Part shown: one piece after another, positions 34,859 to 42,813 of the stretch
How the letters are laid out: every line of letters begins with the position of its first letter
How positions within the stretch are numbered: position 1 is the stretch's first letter
NCBI GenBank assembly: GCA_024692905.1
Contig: JAILLY010000042.1
Coordinates: 1 to 48,785 of the forward strand
DNA length: 48,785 nt
Source: Lachnospiraceae bacterium
GTDB lineage: Bacteria; Bacillota; Clostridia; Lachnospirales; Lachnospiraceae
Direction of reading: 5' to 3'
The notes under the pieces: generated by a model
Database searches by the model: none
What the model was told of the DNA's origin: nothing
The model's input: the letters and a program-made list of their open reading frames with translations, nothing else
Program-made: the position numbers and the translations under genes

Positions 34859-36044
34859 AAAGGACAGGATGTCGGGAAACGAAGCGGTCGCTTATGCGAT
34901 AAGACAGGTCAATCCCGATGTGATGCCGGCGTTTCCCATAACGCCTTCTACCGAGATACCCCAGATGGTATCGACTTACATAGCAAACGGACAGATGGAT
35001 ACTGAATTTATCCCGGTTGAATCGGAGCACTCATCGATGAGCGCGACGATAGGAGCCCAGGCAGCAGGTGCCAGGAGCCTTACCGCAACATCATCCGCGG
35101 GTCTTGCGCTCATGTGGGAGGAACTCCTGCTTGCCGCATCAAACCGCATGCCCTGCGTGCTCACGCTCGTGAACCGTACGCTCTCGGGTCCCATCAACAT
35201 TAACTGCGATCATTCGGACAGCATGGGTGCAAGGGATACCGGCTGGATACAGATATATGCCGAGAATAACCAGGAGGCATATGATAATTTTATCCAGGCA
35301 TATCCTATTGCGGAGAACGGAAAGGTGCATCTCCCGGTCATGGTATGTCAGGACGGTTTCATAACCTCGCATGCGGTGCAGAATATAGAACTGCTCGATG
35401 ATGACACGGTCAGGGATTTTGTCGGTACATATGAGCCCGAGGAATTCCTGCTGAATCCCGGCAAGCCCGTCTCCGTCGGACCTTATTCGATATCGGCATA
35501 TGCGATGGAAGCCAAGAAGAATCAGGAAGCCGCGATGGAGAACAGTAAGGAAGTCATCGTAAATGTCGGACGCTCCTTTGAGAGGATATCGGGCAGGAAA
35601 TACGGACTGTTTGAAGAATACAGGACGGAGGATGCAGATTACATCATGCTCATCATGGGCTCGGCGGCAGGTACGGCCAAGCAGGCCTGTGACGACTTAA
35701 GGGCAAAGGGCGTGAAGGCAGGCATACTCAAGTTACGTGTATTCCGTCCGTTCCCTGCGGAAGAGATAGCCGGCGCATTGAGTAAATGCAAATGTGTGGC
35801 GATCATGGACAGATGCGAAAGCTATAACGGTAACGGCGGTCCGCTCAGCATGGAAGTATGCGCGGCACTGTTCAAATACAAGACGGATATCGAAGCGATA
35901 AGTTATATGTACGGACTTGCCGGACGTGACTTTACGGTAGATCATGTATACCGGATATTTGAAGAGATGGAAGACCATATAAACAACGGAACCGATGTTG
36001 AGCAGTATCAGTATATAGGGCTCAGGAAACAGGAGCAGCGATGA
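34851..36044 (+). CDS. porA: Pyruvate:ferredoxin oxidoreductase, alpha subunit
   Basis: A 397-residue catalytic subunit of the Por enzyme. The N-terminal pyrimidine-type domain has SGNEAVAYAIRQVNPDVMPAFPITPSTE and the invariant EFIPVESEHSSMSATIGAQA near residue 58. The central block DGFITSHAVQNIELL near 170 and the following FVGTYEPEEFLLNPGKPVSVGP resemble PorA. ATG 34851 is preceded by AAGGAGGG and overlaps porD by eight bases. It overlaps porB by four bases (ATGA). Confidence 0.93.
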   Translation: MPKKDRMSGNEAVAYAIRQVNPDVMPAFPITPSTEIPQMVSTYIANGQMDTEFIPVESEHSSMSATIGAQAAGARSLTATSSAGLALMWEELLLAASNRMPCVLTLVNRTLSGPININCDHSDSMGARDTGWIQIYAENNQEAYDNFIQAYPIAENGKVHLPVMVCQDGFITSHAVQNIELLDDDTVRDFVGTYEPEEFLLNPGKPVSVGPYSISAYAMEAKKNQEAAMENSKEVIVNVGRSFERISGRKYGLFEEYRTEDADYIMLIMGSAAGTAKQACDDLRAKGVKAGILKLRVFRPFPAEEIAGALSKCKCVAIMDRCESYNGNGGPLSMEVCAALFKYKTDIEAISYMYGLAGRDFTVDHVYRIFEEMEDHINNGTDVEQYQYIGLRKQEQR

Positions 36045-36979
36045 GTTATAATCTTAAGGAAGTAATGAACAAACCCGAGCGGCTTGCTGCGGGACACAGG
36101 ATGTGCGCGGGATGCGGCGCCACGATAGCGGTACGCGGAGTGCTTCGTGCGCTTCATGAAGGCGATCATGCGGTGATCGGAAATGCGACCGGATGCCTTG
36201 AGGTATCGAGTTATATGTATCCCTATACCGCATGGGAGGATTCATATATCCATAATGCGTTTGAGAATGCGGGTGCGACTCTTTCGGGTGTCGAGACGGC
36301 ATACCGTGCGCTTAAGAAGAGGGGCCGCCTTAAGGAGAATGATAATTTCAAGTTTATTACCTTCGGCGGTGACGGCGGAACCTACGATATCGGTTTCCAG
36401 TCACTTTCAGGCGCCATGGAGCGCGGCCATGACATGGTATATGTCTGCTACGATAACGGTGCCTACATGAATACGGGTATCCAGCGTTCATCCGCTACGC
36501 CGATGTTCGCAGATACGACCACCACGCCCGTGGGAACACAGTCAAACGGTAAGCTTCAGGGCCGGAAGGACTTAGCAGCGATAATCGCGGAGCATAATAT
36601 CCCTTACGTTGCACAGACTACGCTTACCCGGAATTTTAAGGATATGTATGAGAAATCCGAAAAGGCGATATATACGCCCGGTGCGGCCTTCTTAAACATA
36701 ATGGCTCCGTGCCCGAGGGGCTGGCGTTACGAGACTTCCGAGATAATGAAGATATGCTTGCTTGCCGTTGAGACCTGCTACTGGCCTTTGTTTGAGGTCG
36801 ATCACGGCAAGTGGATACTTAACTACGAACCGAAGAAGAAGCTTCCCATCGAGGATTTCCTAAGGGAACAGGGCAGGTTTAAGCATCTGTTCAAAAAGGG
36901 CAATGAAGATCTTATAGTACAGTTTCAGAATGAGGTTGACCGCAGATGGGAAAACCTTAAGTACAGATGCGAGATGTAA
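36041..36979 (+). CDS. porB: Pyruvate:ferredoxin oxidoreductase, beta (TPP-binding) subunit
   Basis: A 312-residue subunit that binds thiamine diphosphate and the proximal iron-sulfur cluster. HRMCAGCGA near residue 22 supplies two cluster cysteines, and further ones lie in NATGCLEVSS near 48-55 and APCPRGWRY near 225. The TPP/Mg motif is FGGDGGTYDIGFQ (about 108-120) followed by CYDNGAYMNTGIQRS. The ALCAGCG- and ATGCLE-type motifs and PYTAWEDSYIHNAFENA are those of PorB. purC begins 12 bases after its stop, so the operon probably continues. The demand for TPP fits the thiamine uptake operon nearby. Confidence 0.93.
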   Translation: MSYNLKEVMNKPERLAAGHRMCAGCGATIAVRGVLRALHEGDHAVIGNATGCLEVSSYMYPYTAWEDSYIHNAFENAGATLSGVETAYRALKKRGRLKENDNFKFITFGGDGGTYDIGFQSLSGAMERGHDMVYVCYDNGAYMNTGIQRSSATPMFADTTTTPVGTQSNGKLQGRKDLAAIIAEHNIPYVAQTTLTRNFKDMYEKSEKAIYTPGAAFLNIMAPCPRGWRYETSEIMKICLLAVETCYWPLFEVDHGKWILNYEPKKKLPIEDFLREQGRFKHLFKKGNEDLIVQFQNEVDRRWENLKYRCEM

Positions 36980-36991
36980 AGGAGAGATAAG

Positions 36992-37870
36992 ATGAGCAAA
37001 GAATTCAAGCCTGTTAAGGAAGGCAAGGTAAGAGAGATCTATGATACCGGTGACAGCCTTATCCTGGTCGCGACCGACAGGATCAGCTGTTTTGACGTTA
37101 TCCTTAATAACACGGTGACCGGAAAGGGTACCGTGCTCACGCAGATGTCGAAGTTCTGGTTTGACCTGACCGAGGATATCATCCCGAACCATATGATATC
37201 CGTGGATGTCAACGATATGCCCGAATTCTTCAGGAAGCCTGAATTTACAGGCAACAGCATGATGGTAAAGAAGCTTGATATGCTTCCGGTCGAATGCATA
37301 GTAAGGGGCTATATAACGGGAAGCGGCTGGGCTTCATATGTTAAGAACGGTACGGTATGCGGTATTAAGCTCCCCGAAGGACTTAAGGAATCGGATAAGC
37401 TCCCCGAACCCATATATACTCCGTCAACGAAGGCTGAGATCGGAGATCATGACGAGAATATAAGCTATGAGCAGAGCGTGGATTATCTTGAGAAACGCTT
37501 CCCGGGCAAGGGAGAGGAGTATGCAGGCAAGCTTCGTGACTATACGCTTGCTCTGTATAAGAAGTGCGCCGATTATGCGCTTGAGTGCGGCATTATAATC
37601 GCTGATACCAAGTTTGAGTTCGGACTCGATGAGGACGGAAGGATCGTACTCGGTGATGAGATGCTCACTCCGGACAGCTCACGTTTCTGGCCTGCGGACG
37701 GATTTGAACCCGGTCATTCACAGCCGTCATTCGATAAGCAGTATGCCCGTGACTGGCTTAAGTCAAACGAAGGACATGACTGGACACTGCCTCAGGATGT
37801 TGTCGATAAGACGATCGATAAATATCTTCAGGTATATAAGATGCTTACAAAAAAAGACCTTGCAGTATAA
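36992..37870 (+). CDS. purC: SAICAR synthetase PurC
   Basis: A 292-residue phosphoribosylaminoimidazole-succinocarboxamide synthase, the purine pathway step that joins CAIR and aspartate with ATP. Motifs are VKEGKVREIYDTGDSLILVATDRISCFDV at the N terminus, VRGYITGSGWASY near 103, and IADTKFEFGLDEDGRIVLGDEMLTPDSSRFW near 205-235. It is longer than the 237-residue E. coli type and resembles the longer yeast-like group. It lies alone, away from other pur genes, 12 bases after porB with an AAAGGAGAG ribosome binding site. The predicted promoter of the downstream riboswitch lies over its last codons. Confidence 0.95.
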   Translation: MSKEFKPVKEGKVREIYDTGDSLILVATDRISCFDVILNNTVTGKGTVLTQMSKFWFDLTEDIIPNHMISVDVNDMPEFFRKPEFTGNSMMVKKLDMLPVECIVRGYITGSGWASYVKNGTVCGIKLPEGLKESDKLPEPIYTPSTKAEIGDHDENISYEQSVDYLEKRFPGKGEEYAGKLRDYTLALYKKCADYALECGIIIADTKFEFGLDEDGRIVLGDEMLTPDSSRFWPADGFEPGHSQPSFDKQYARDWLKSNEGHDWTLPQDVVDKTIDKYLQVYKMLTKKDLAV

Positions 37871-37880
37871 CGGTCTTTAA
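37853..37880 (+). terminator. Weak terminator overlapping the purC stop
   Basis: AAAGACC (37853-37859) pairs with GGTCTTT (37872-37878) around a 12-base loop that contains the TAA stop (37868-37870). The T run is only three bases, so termination would be partial. Confidence 0.45.
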
Positions 37881-37888
37881 GTTATTAT
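37860..37888 (+). promoter_or_regulatory. Predicted promoter of the TPP riboswitch operon
   Basis: TTGCAG (37860-37865), 17 bp, TATTAT (37883-37888). The -35 box is inside the end of purC. The expected start near 37895 is the first base of the aptamer. Confidence 0.6.
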
Positions 37889-37892
37889 AACC

Positions 37893-37990
37893 GAGGAGTG
37901 CTTAAGGAATTAGGCTGAGAGGCGGCATGATCCTGCCGTCAATCCATGGGGCGACCCGCAACCTGATCTGGATAATGCCGGCGTAGGGAG
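37893..37990 (+). ncRNA. TPP (thi-box) riboswitch
   Basis: The conserved thi-box segments occur in order and at normal spacing: AGGAGTGC, GGCTGAGA (37912-37920 region), a variable hairpin GGCGGCATGATCCTGCCG-like arm, GACCC, then ACCTGATCTGGATAATGCC and GCGTAGGGAG. CTGAGA and the CCTGATCTGGATAATG core bind the pyrimidine and pyrophosphate parts of TPP. The downstream terminator at 38037 and the antiterminator pairing show that TPP turns transcription off. It controls a thiamine-precursor import operon. Confidence 0.96.
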
Positions 37991-38036
37991 TAAATATTTA
38001 TGAGGCATGTTTTTCATGCTTTCCGTATGATATTTG

Positions 38037-38062
38037 GCTTCTCCCTGCGGAGAAGCTTTTTT
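38037..38062 (+). terminator. Riboswitch-controlled terminator
   Basis: A perfect 8-bp stem GCTTCTCC (38037-38044) and GGAGAAGC (38049-38056), loop CTGC, then TTTTTT. The riboswitch end TAGGGAG (37984-37990) can pair with CTCCCTG (38041-38047), which destroys the left arm. So free aptamer favours readthrough and TPP-bound aptamer favours termination. Confidence 0.9.
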
Positions 38063-38082
38063 ATATGAAAAGGAGGATACAA

Positions 38083-38379
38083 ATGAACGCAAGCGTTGCC
38101 ATCCAGGTACTGCCCGAAGTATCTGAGACCAAAGAACTCATAAGGATAGTCGATGAGGTCATCGATTATATAAAGAGCACGGGAGTCAGCTATTATGTAG
38201 GCCCCTGCGAGACCGCGATGGAGGGAGATTACGATGAGCTTATGGACATCGTAAAGCAGTGCCAGCTTATCGCGGTAAAGGCAGGATGCAAGGGGGTTTC
38301 AAGTTACGTAAAGATCACTTACAAGCCCGAAGGAGAGGTGCTCACGATCGATGAAAAGACGACCAAGCATCACAGATAA
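38083..38379 (+). CDS. Thiamine-binding protein, MTH1187/YkoF-like
   Basis: A 98-residue cytoplasmic protein of the thiamine-binding (UPF0045/MTH1187, YkoF-like) family, a ferredoxin-like fold. It begins ASVAIQVLPEVSETKELIRIVDEVIDYIKSTG-like and has the YYVGPCETAMEGDYDELM segment typical of the family (residues 44-61). In characterised relatives it binds thiamine or its pyrimidine. AAGGAGG sits eight bases before the ATG; an in-frame ATG at 38065 lies within the terminator tail and is less likely. It is first in the riboswitch operon and overlaps thiX by 29 bases. Confidence 0.85.
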   Translation: MNASVAIQVLPEVSETKELIRIVDEVIDYIKSTGVSYYVGPCETAMEGDYDELMDIVKQCQLIAVKAGCKGVSSYVKITYKPEGEVLTIDEKTTKHHR

Positions 38380-39142
38380 GCTGATACCGCTTGCCGCGTT
38401 GCTGATCCTTATCCTTGTCTGGGAGCTTATATGCCTTTTGGGTATAGTTCCCGGATATATGCTTCCGTCCCCTGTCAGGGTCGGTGCGGCCTTTATAAGC
38501 GAATTCCCGCTTATGATGAGCCATGCATGGGTGACTCTTTGTGAAACGGCAGCAGGTCTGTTCCTTGGCATCATACTCGGGTTTATAACGGCCGCGGTAA
38601 TGGATACCTTCGGTACGGTCAAGCGCGCCCTGTACCCGATACTCGTCCTGTCGCAGACGATCCCGACAGTAGCCCTTGCACCGCTCCTTATACTGTGGTT
38701 TTCATACGGTATGGCGCCCAAGGTCATCCTGATCGTGCTGACGTCGTTTTTTCCGATAGCGGTAGGACTTATGGACGGATTTGCCGGTATAGATCCCGAC
38801 CAGATAAACCTTATGCGTGCGATGAAGGCGGGAAAGCTTCAGATATTCATACATCTTAAATTTCCGGGGGCTCTTCCCGAATTTTTCTCGGGACTCAAGA
38901 TCGCCGTTTCATATTCGGTAGTCAGTGCCGTTGTTTCGGAATGGCTAGGAGGAACGTCGGGATTGGGAGTATATATGATAAGAGTCAAAAAGTCATACTC
39001 TTACGATAAGATGTTTGCGGTGATAATCCTTGTATCCGCGGTGAGCCTTATGCTCATAGCGCTTTTAAATATCATTTCAAGGAAGGCAATGCCCTGGAAG
39101 CATTGCGGATCATACAACGGAGGAGAGGGAGAATCAAAATGA
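38351..39142 (+). CDS. thiX: ABC transporter permease, ThiX type
   Basis: A 263-residue permease of the SsuC/TauC/ThiX family with six helices. The typical opening WELICLLGIVPGYMLPSPVRV and the EAA loop near residues 155-185 (GIDPDQINLMRAMKAGKLQIFIHLKFPGALPEFFSGLKI-like) identify the family. Control by the TPP riboswitch and the ThiY-like binding protein next door assign it to uptake of a thiamine pyrimidine precursor rather than sulfonates. The start lies 29 bases inside the preceding gene, and the end overlaps the binding protein by four bases. Confidence 0.88.
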   Translation: MKRRPSITDKLIPLAALLILILVWELICLLGIVPGYMLPSPVRVGAAFISEFPLMMSHAWVTLCETAAGLFLGIILGFITAAVMDTFGTVKRALYPILVLSQTIPTVALAPLLILWFSYGMAPKVILIVLTSFFPIAVGLMDGFAGIDPDQINLMRAMKAGKLQIFIHLKFPGALPEFFSGLKIAVSYSVVSAVVSEWLGGTSGLGVYMIRVKKSYSYDKMFAVIILVSAVSLMLIALLNIISRKAMPWKHCGSYNGGEGESK

Positions 39143-40158
39143 TGAGAATGAAAGTATTTAAAGTTTTAAACATTGCTGTTGCCGCCCTGACGGCCCTGTC
39201 ACTAACGGCCTGCGGCGGGAAGGCGCCTGCCGCAAAGGGGCAGGGAGGAGATCCTTCATCACTTAAGGAGATCACCTTTGTCCTTGACTGGACGCCCAAT
39301 ACCAATCACACGGGTCTGTATGTGGCCGATGCACTCGGATATTATGAGGAAGCGGGACTTAAGATAAATATAGTCCAGCCCCCCGAAGACGGTGCAACCA
39401 TGATGGTGGCATCAGGGGACGCCCAGTTTGGGATCGAATTCCAGGATTCGCTGGCGAAGGTTTATACATCGGAGGATGAGATCCCGGTCACTACCGTCGC
39501 TGCCGTGCTCGAGCATAATACATCCGGTATCATATCCCTTACAGAGGACGGGATCGGTTCTCCCAAGGGGCTTGAAGGCAGAAACTACGCTACATGGGAT
39601 GCGCCGATCGAGAAGGCGATACTTAAATCCGTCGTTGAAAAGGACGGGGGTGATTTTGACCTTGTCAACCTTGTTCCCGTGACTGTTACGGATGAGGCTG
39701 CCGCATTAAGACAGGATATAGACGCGATCTGGGTCTACTATGCTTGGGCGGGAGTTTCGTGCGAGCTTGCCGGCCTTGATACGACGATGTGGTATTTTAA
39801 GGATATAGATCCGGTATTTGATTTCTACACCCCGGTCATAATAGCAAACAGCAATCTGATAAAGGAAGATCCGGATACGGTCAGGGCTTTCCTTGACGCA
39901 ACGCGTAAGGGATACGAATATGCCATCAACGATCCGGACAAGGCGGCTGACATACTCTGCGAAAAGGTTCCGGAACTTGACAGCGAACTCGTACATAAGA
40001 GTCAGCAGTGGATCAGTCCGCAGTATAAGGCAGATGCGGATGAGTGGGGAAAGATTGACGGACGAAGATGGGATGCATTCTTTAAGTGGCTGTCCGATAA
40101 CGGGCTTAATGACGAGATCCCGGAGGGATACGGATATACGAATGAGTTCCTGGACTGA
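39139..40158 (+). CDS. thiY: Pyrimidine-precursor binding lipoprotein, ThiY/NMT1 family
   Basis: A 339-residue lipoprotein; the lipobox is L22-T-A-C25. The mature part matches the NMT1/THI5-like binding proteins. FVLDWTPNTNHTGLYVADALGYYEEAGL is the family opening, with MMVASGDAQFGIEFQDSL and ALRQDIDAIWVYYAWAG further on. Members bind formylaminopyrimidine or HMP, salvage precursors of thiamine. The ATG at 39139 follows AGGAGAGGGAG and overlaps the thiX stop (ATGA). A start at 39103 would place charged residues before the signal peptide and is rejected. Riboswitch control supports the ligand. Confidence 0.9.
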   Translation: MMRMKVFKVLNIAVAALTALSLTACGGKAPAAKGQGGDPSSLKEITFVLDWTPNTNHTGLYVADALGYYEEAGLKINIVQPPEDGATMMVASGDAQFGIEFQDSLAKVYTSEDEIPVTTVAAVLEHNTSGIISLTEDGIGSPKGLEGRNYATWDAPIEKAILKSVVEKDGGDFDLVNLVPVTVTDEAAALRQDIDAIWVYYAWAGVSCELAGLDTTMWYFKDIDPVFDFYTPVIIANSNLIKEDPDTVRAFLDATRKGYEYAINDPDKAADILCEKVPELDSELVHKSQQWISPQYKADADEWGKIDGRRWDAFFKWLSDNGLNDEIPEGYGYTNEFLD

Positions 40159-40233
40159 CCGTTTTCATGGCAGCATACGTGATATTCCACGATCGGGAAT
40201 AAGTCGTGACGATAAGGTGTTTGAGGCAGGATC

Positions 40234-40980
40234 ATGATATTAAGAGCTGAGAGTATTTCCAAATCATTCAGTGACAAAAAGGTTCTTGATGATATTTCGG
40301 TTTCGCTTAGCGAGGGTGAACTTGTATGCATACTCGGCGTGAGCGGGATAGGCAAGACTACGCTTTTTAATATACTGTCGGGCCTGCTTATGCCCGACAG
40401 CGGAAGGGTGATCCTTAAAGGTGAAGATATCACGGGAAGCACGGGGCATTTAAGCTACATGCTCCAGAAGGATCTTCTCCTTGAGCATAAGAAGGTCATC
40501 GATAATGTCGCACTCCCTCTTGTCCTTAAGGGAATGGGCAAAAAAGAGGCAAGGCAGAAGGCCTTTGAGTACTTTGAAAAGTTTTCGCTTACCGGCACCG
40601 AGTATAAATATCCGGCCCAGTTGTCCGGTGGAATGCGCCAGAGGGCATCATTGCTCAGGACGTATATGTGCGGCGATGAGGTCGCGCTTCTCGATGAACC
40701 TTTCAGTGCACTTGATGTCCGCACAAGGGATTCCGTGAGAAAGTGGTATCTTGACGTCATGGACAACATCAGGCTGTCGACCCTCTTTATCACGCATGAT
40801 ATAGATGAAGCGCTGCTCATTTCCGACAGGATATATGTACTTGGAGGAACGCCTGCCGTGATAATGGATGAGATAGATACGGGAGGAAGGAAAAACAGGG
40901 ATCCGGAGACGGGATACCCTGAGGATCATACTAAACTGAGGCAGAGGATACTTGAATGTTTTGATCCGGCATCTACATGA
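40234..40980 (+). CDS. thiZ: ABC transporter ATPase, ThiZ type
   Basis: A 248-residue ATPase of the SsuB/TauB/ThiZ group. Walker A GVSGIGKTT near residue 35, Q-loop MLQKDLLLEHKK near 80, signature [16 protein letters not shown] near 130, Walker B VALLDEPFSALD near 150 and the switch His in FITHDIDEA near 187 are all present. The Tyr-Met-Leu-Gln-Lys-Asp Q-loop is usual for this group. It lies 75 bases after thiY; that gap holds only a weak ATTCC/GGAAT dyad. Its stop codon lies within the transcription terminator. Confidence 0.9.
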   Translation: MILRAESISKSFSDKKVLDDISVSLSEGELVCILGVSGIGKTTLFNILSGLLMPDSGRVILKGEDITGSTGHLSYMLQKDLLLEHKKVIDNVALPLVLKGMGKKEARQKAFEYFEKFSLTGTEYKYPAQLSGGMRQRASLLRTYMCGDEVALLDEPFSALDVRTRDSVRKWYLDVMDNIRLSTLFITHDIDEALLISDRIYVLGGTPAVIMDEIDTGGRKNRDPETGYPEDHTKLRQRILECFDPAST

Positions 40981-40993
40981 TGCCGGTTTTTTA
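40966..40993 (+). terminator. Terminator of the thiamine-precursor operon
   Basis: A perfect 8-bp stem CCGGCATC (40966-40973) and GATGCCGG (40979-40986), loop TACAT, then TTTTTT. The TGA stop of thiZ (40978-40980) spans the loop-stem border. Confidence 0.92.
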
Positions 40994-41014
40994 TGTTCCC
41001 GTCATACAGTGTAA

Positions 41015-41044
41015 TTGACAGACAAAATCACATTATATTAAAAT
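41015..41044 (+). promoter_or_regulatory. Predicted promoter of the two-component genes
   Basis: A consensus TTGACA (41015-41020), 18 bp, TAAAAT (41039-41044). The leader to the histidine kinase ATG is about 40 bases and contains GAAGGGGG. Confidence 0.6.
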
Positions 41045-41089
41045 AGGAAATGTCTTTTGGTATATGATCTGAAGGGGGTTTTGGAATAG

Positions 41090-42772
41090 ATGATACAGAA
41101 GATACGCAACAGTCTTTTGCTTCAGTTTATCTGTATTATCCTTGCGATCCTTGTCGTTTTGGTCATTACTCTGTACGCATCGTTTTATTATGTAAACCAA
41201 ACCACACGCAACTATTCGGAAACGCTCGCAGACAGCCTGCTCCGCCAGGCCGATAATGCGCTCGGCATCTATGAGGAGAATCTAAGATACAATGCAGAGT
41301 CACTCTGCAATTTCATGATCATGGATGACATTGATGCCGTAAAGAGCGAAGCCGGAGAGGCGATGATCTCATCATACTATACCCAGATAGCTTTAAATAA
41401 CAGGGAGATTGTGTCGGCTGTCATATTCGACAGTGATCTCAATGAACTCATTACGCTCGGCAGGCCGGTCGAACTGTCGGAAAAGCAAAAGTATTTAAGA
41501 AGAAAAGCAGACATGAATGCAGACTGGTATTTTCCCGGGGATAGTAATTACTATTACGGGTTCTACTGTCCCGTATACAGCGGGAACGGTATAAATACCG
41601 TACAGCTCGGAATGTGTGTGCTTATCATAGAACCCTGGAGGATCGACGGTACGCTGCACAGCCTCTTAAATGATAATATGGCCGCCATTCTGTTAAGTGA
41701 TTCCATAAATCTCGATCTTTCCTTCCATACCTTCGGGAACGTGCCCGCAGGCATGAGCATGGAAGACCTTAAGAACGACCGGGATTATATATACAGGGAA
41801 GGCAACTGGCAGAACGGTATAAGGATAGCGGTTGTTGTGTCGGTGTCGGGAAATACTTCCGGAAGCAGTTCAATACGTAATATGATAATACTGGCCTCGA
41901 TACTGACTCTCGGTTTCCTTGCCGTTATCATATTCTTCTCATATTACCAGATGGCCAAGCCCATCCATACCCTGGACAGGTTCATAGCCAATTCCATAAA
42001 GCATCCCGAGAGAAGGCTTAACCTTGACAGGACCGACGAGATCGGAACGGTCGCGGCAAGGCTTGATCATATGCTCGATGAAAACCAGAGGATGATAGAG
42101 GAGATAAAGGAAAGCAAGATCCGGCTGTATGAGACGGAACTTGCCCAGCAGAAGATGGAGATACTTGCATACAGAAACCAGATCAACCCCCATTTCTTAT
42201 ACAACACTCTGTCATGCATGCGTGACATGGCGCTTATAAACGATCAGGACAGTATAGCCGAGATGGCCATGGCACTGTCCGATATATTCAGATATGCGGT
42301 CAAGGCGAGCAATATAGTGACCGTCCGGGATGAGGTATCATATATCGCCAAATATGCCCGTATCATCGAATACAGGTTTATGGGCAAGATCATGATAACC
42401 ACCGATGTTGAAGATGAGGCGCTTGATAAGCCGATAATAAGGTTCTTTCTGCAGCCGCTCGTCGAGAACTCCGTTTTCCACGGGCTTGAGAGTAAGATGG
42501 ATAACGGCTCCGTGACAGTCAGGATAAGGAATCTCGGAGAACGTCTCGAGATCACCATAACCGATGACGGCTGCGGAATGGATGATGAGACATTAAACGA
42601 CCTTAAGGAACGTATAAGCGAACCGCGCGAGAACAGCGGTATCGGCCTGTCAAACATCATCCAGCGACTGAGGCTTTTCTACGGAAATGAGTATATATTC
42701 AGCGTGGAAAGCCGGGTTAATGAAGGAACAGTCATAAATATATCCGTGCCGGATCACATAAGGGAAACTTAA
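41090..42772 (+). CDS. Sensor histidine kinase, YesM family
   Basis: A 560-residue membrane histidine kinase. TM1 (about residues 11-32) and TM2 (about 265-285) enclose an outside sensor domain of about 230 residues, probably Cache-like. A HAMP domain (about 286-338) and a short coiled coil lead to the His_kinase domain with the phospho-acceptor H368 in YRNQINPHFLYNTL. The ATPase domain has N-box PLVENSVFHGLE, G1 TDDGCGMD and G2 ENSGIGLSNI. YesM-type kinases pair with AraC-type response regulators and commonly control sugar uptake. That matches the regulator 41 bases downstream and the sugar importer after it. Confidence 0.93.
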   Translation: MIQKIRNSLLLQFICIILAILVVLVITLYASFYYVNQTTRNYSETLADSLLRQADNALGIYEENLRYNAESLCNFMIMDDIDAVKSEAGEAMISSYYTQIALNNREIVSAVIFDSDLNELITLGRPVELSEKQKYLRRKADMNADWYFPGDSNYYYGFYCPVYSGNGINTVQLGMCVLIIEPWRIDGTLHSLLNDNMAAILLSDSINLDLSFHTFGNVPAGMSMEDLKNDRDYIYREGNWQNGIRIAVVVSVSGNTSGSSSIRNMIILASILTLGFLAVIIFFSYYQMAKPIHTLDRFIANSIKHPERRLNLDRTDEIGTVAARLDHMLDENQRMIEEIKESKIRLYETELAQQKMEILAYRNQINPHFLYNTLSCMRDMALINDQDSIAEMAMALSDIFRYAVKASNIVTVRDEVSYIAKYARIIEYRFMGKIMITTDVEDEALDKPIIRFFLQPLVENSVFHGLESKMDNGSVTVRIRNLGERLEITITDDGCGMDDETLNDLKERISEPRENSGIGLSNIIQRLRLFYGNEYIFSVESRVNEGTVINISVPDHIRET

Positions 42773-42813
42773 AGCAGGCAGGGATGTTTGTATCCACGGG
42801 AGGATTAGGCGGT

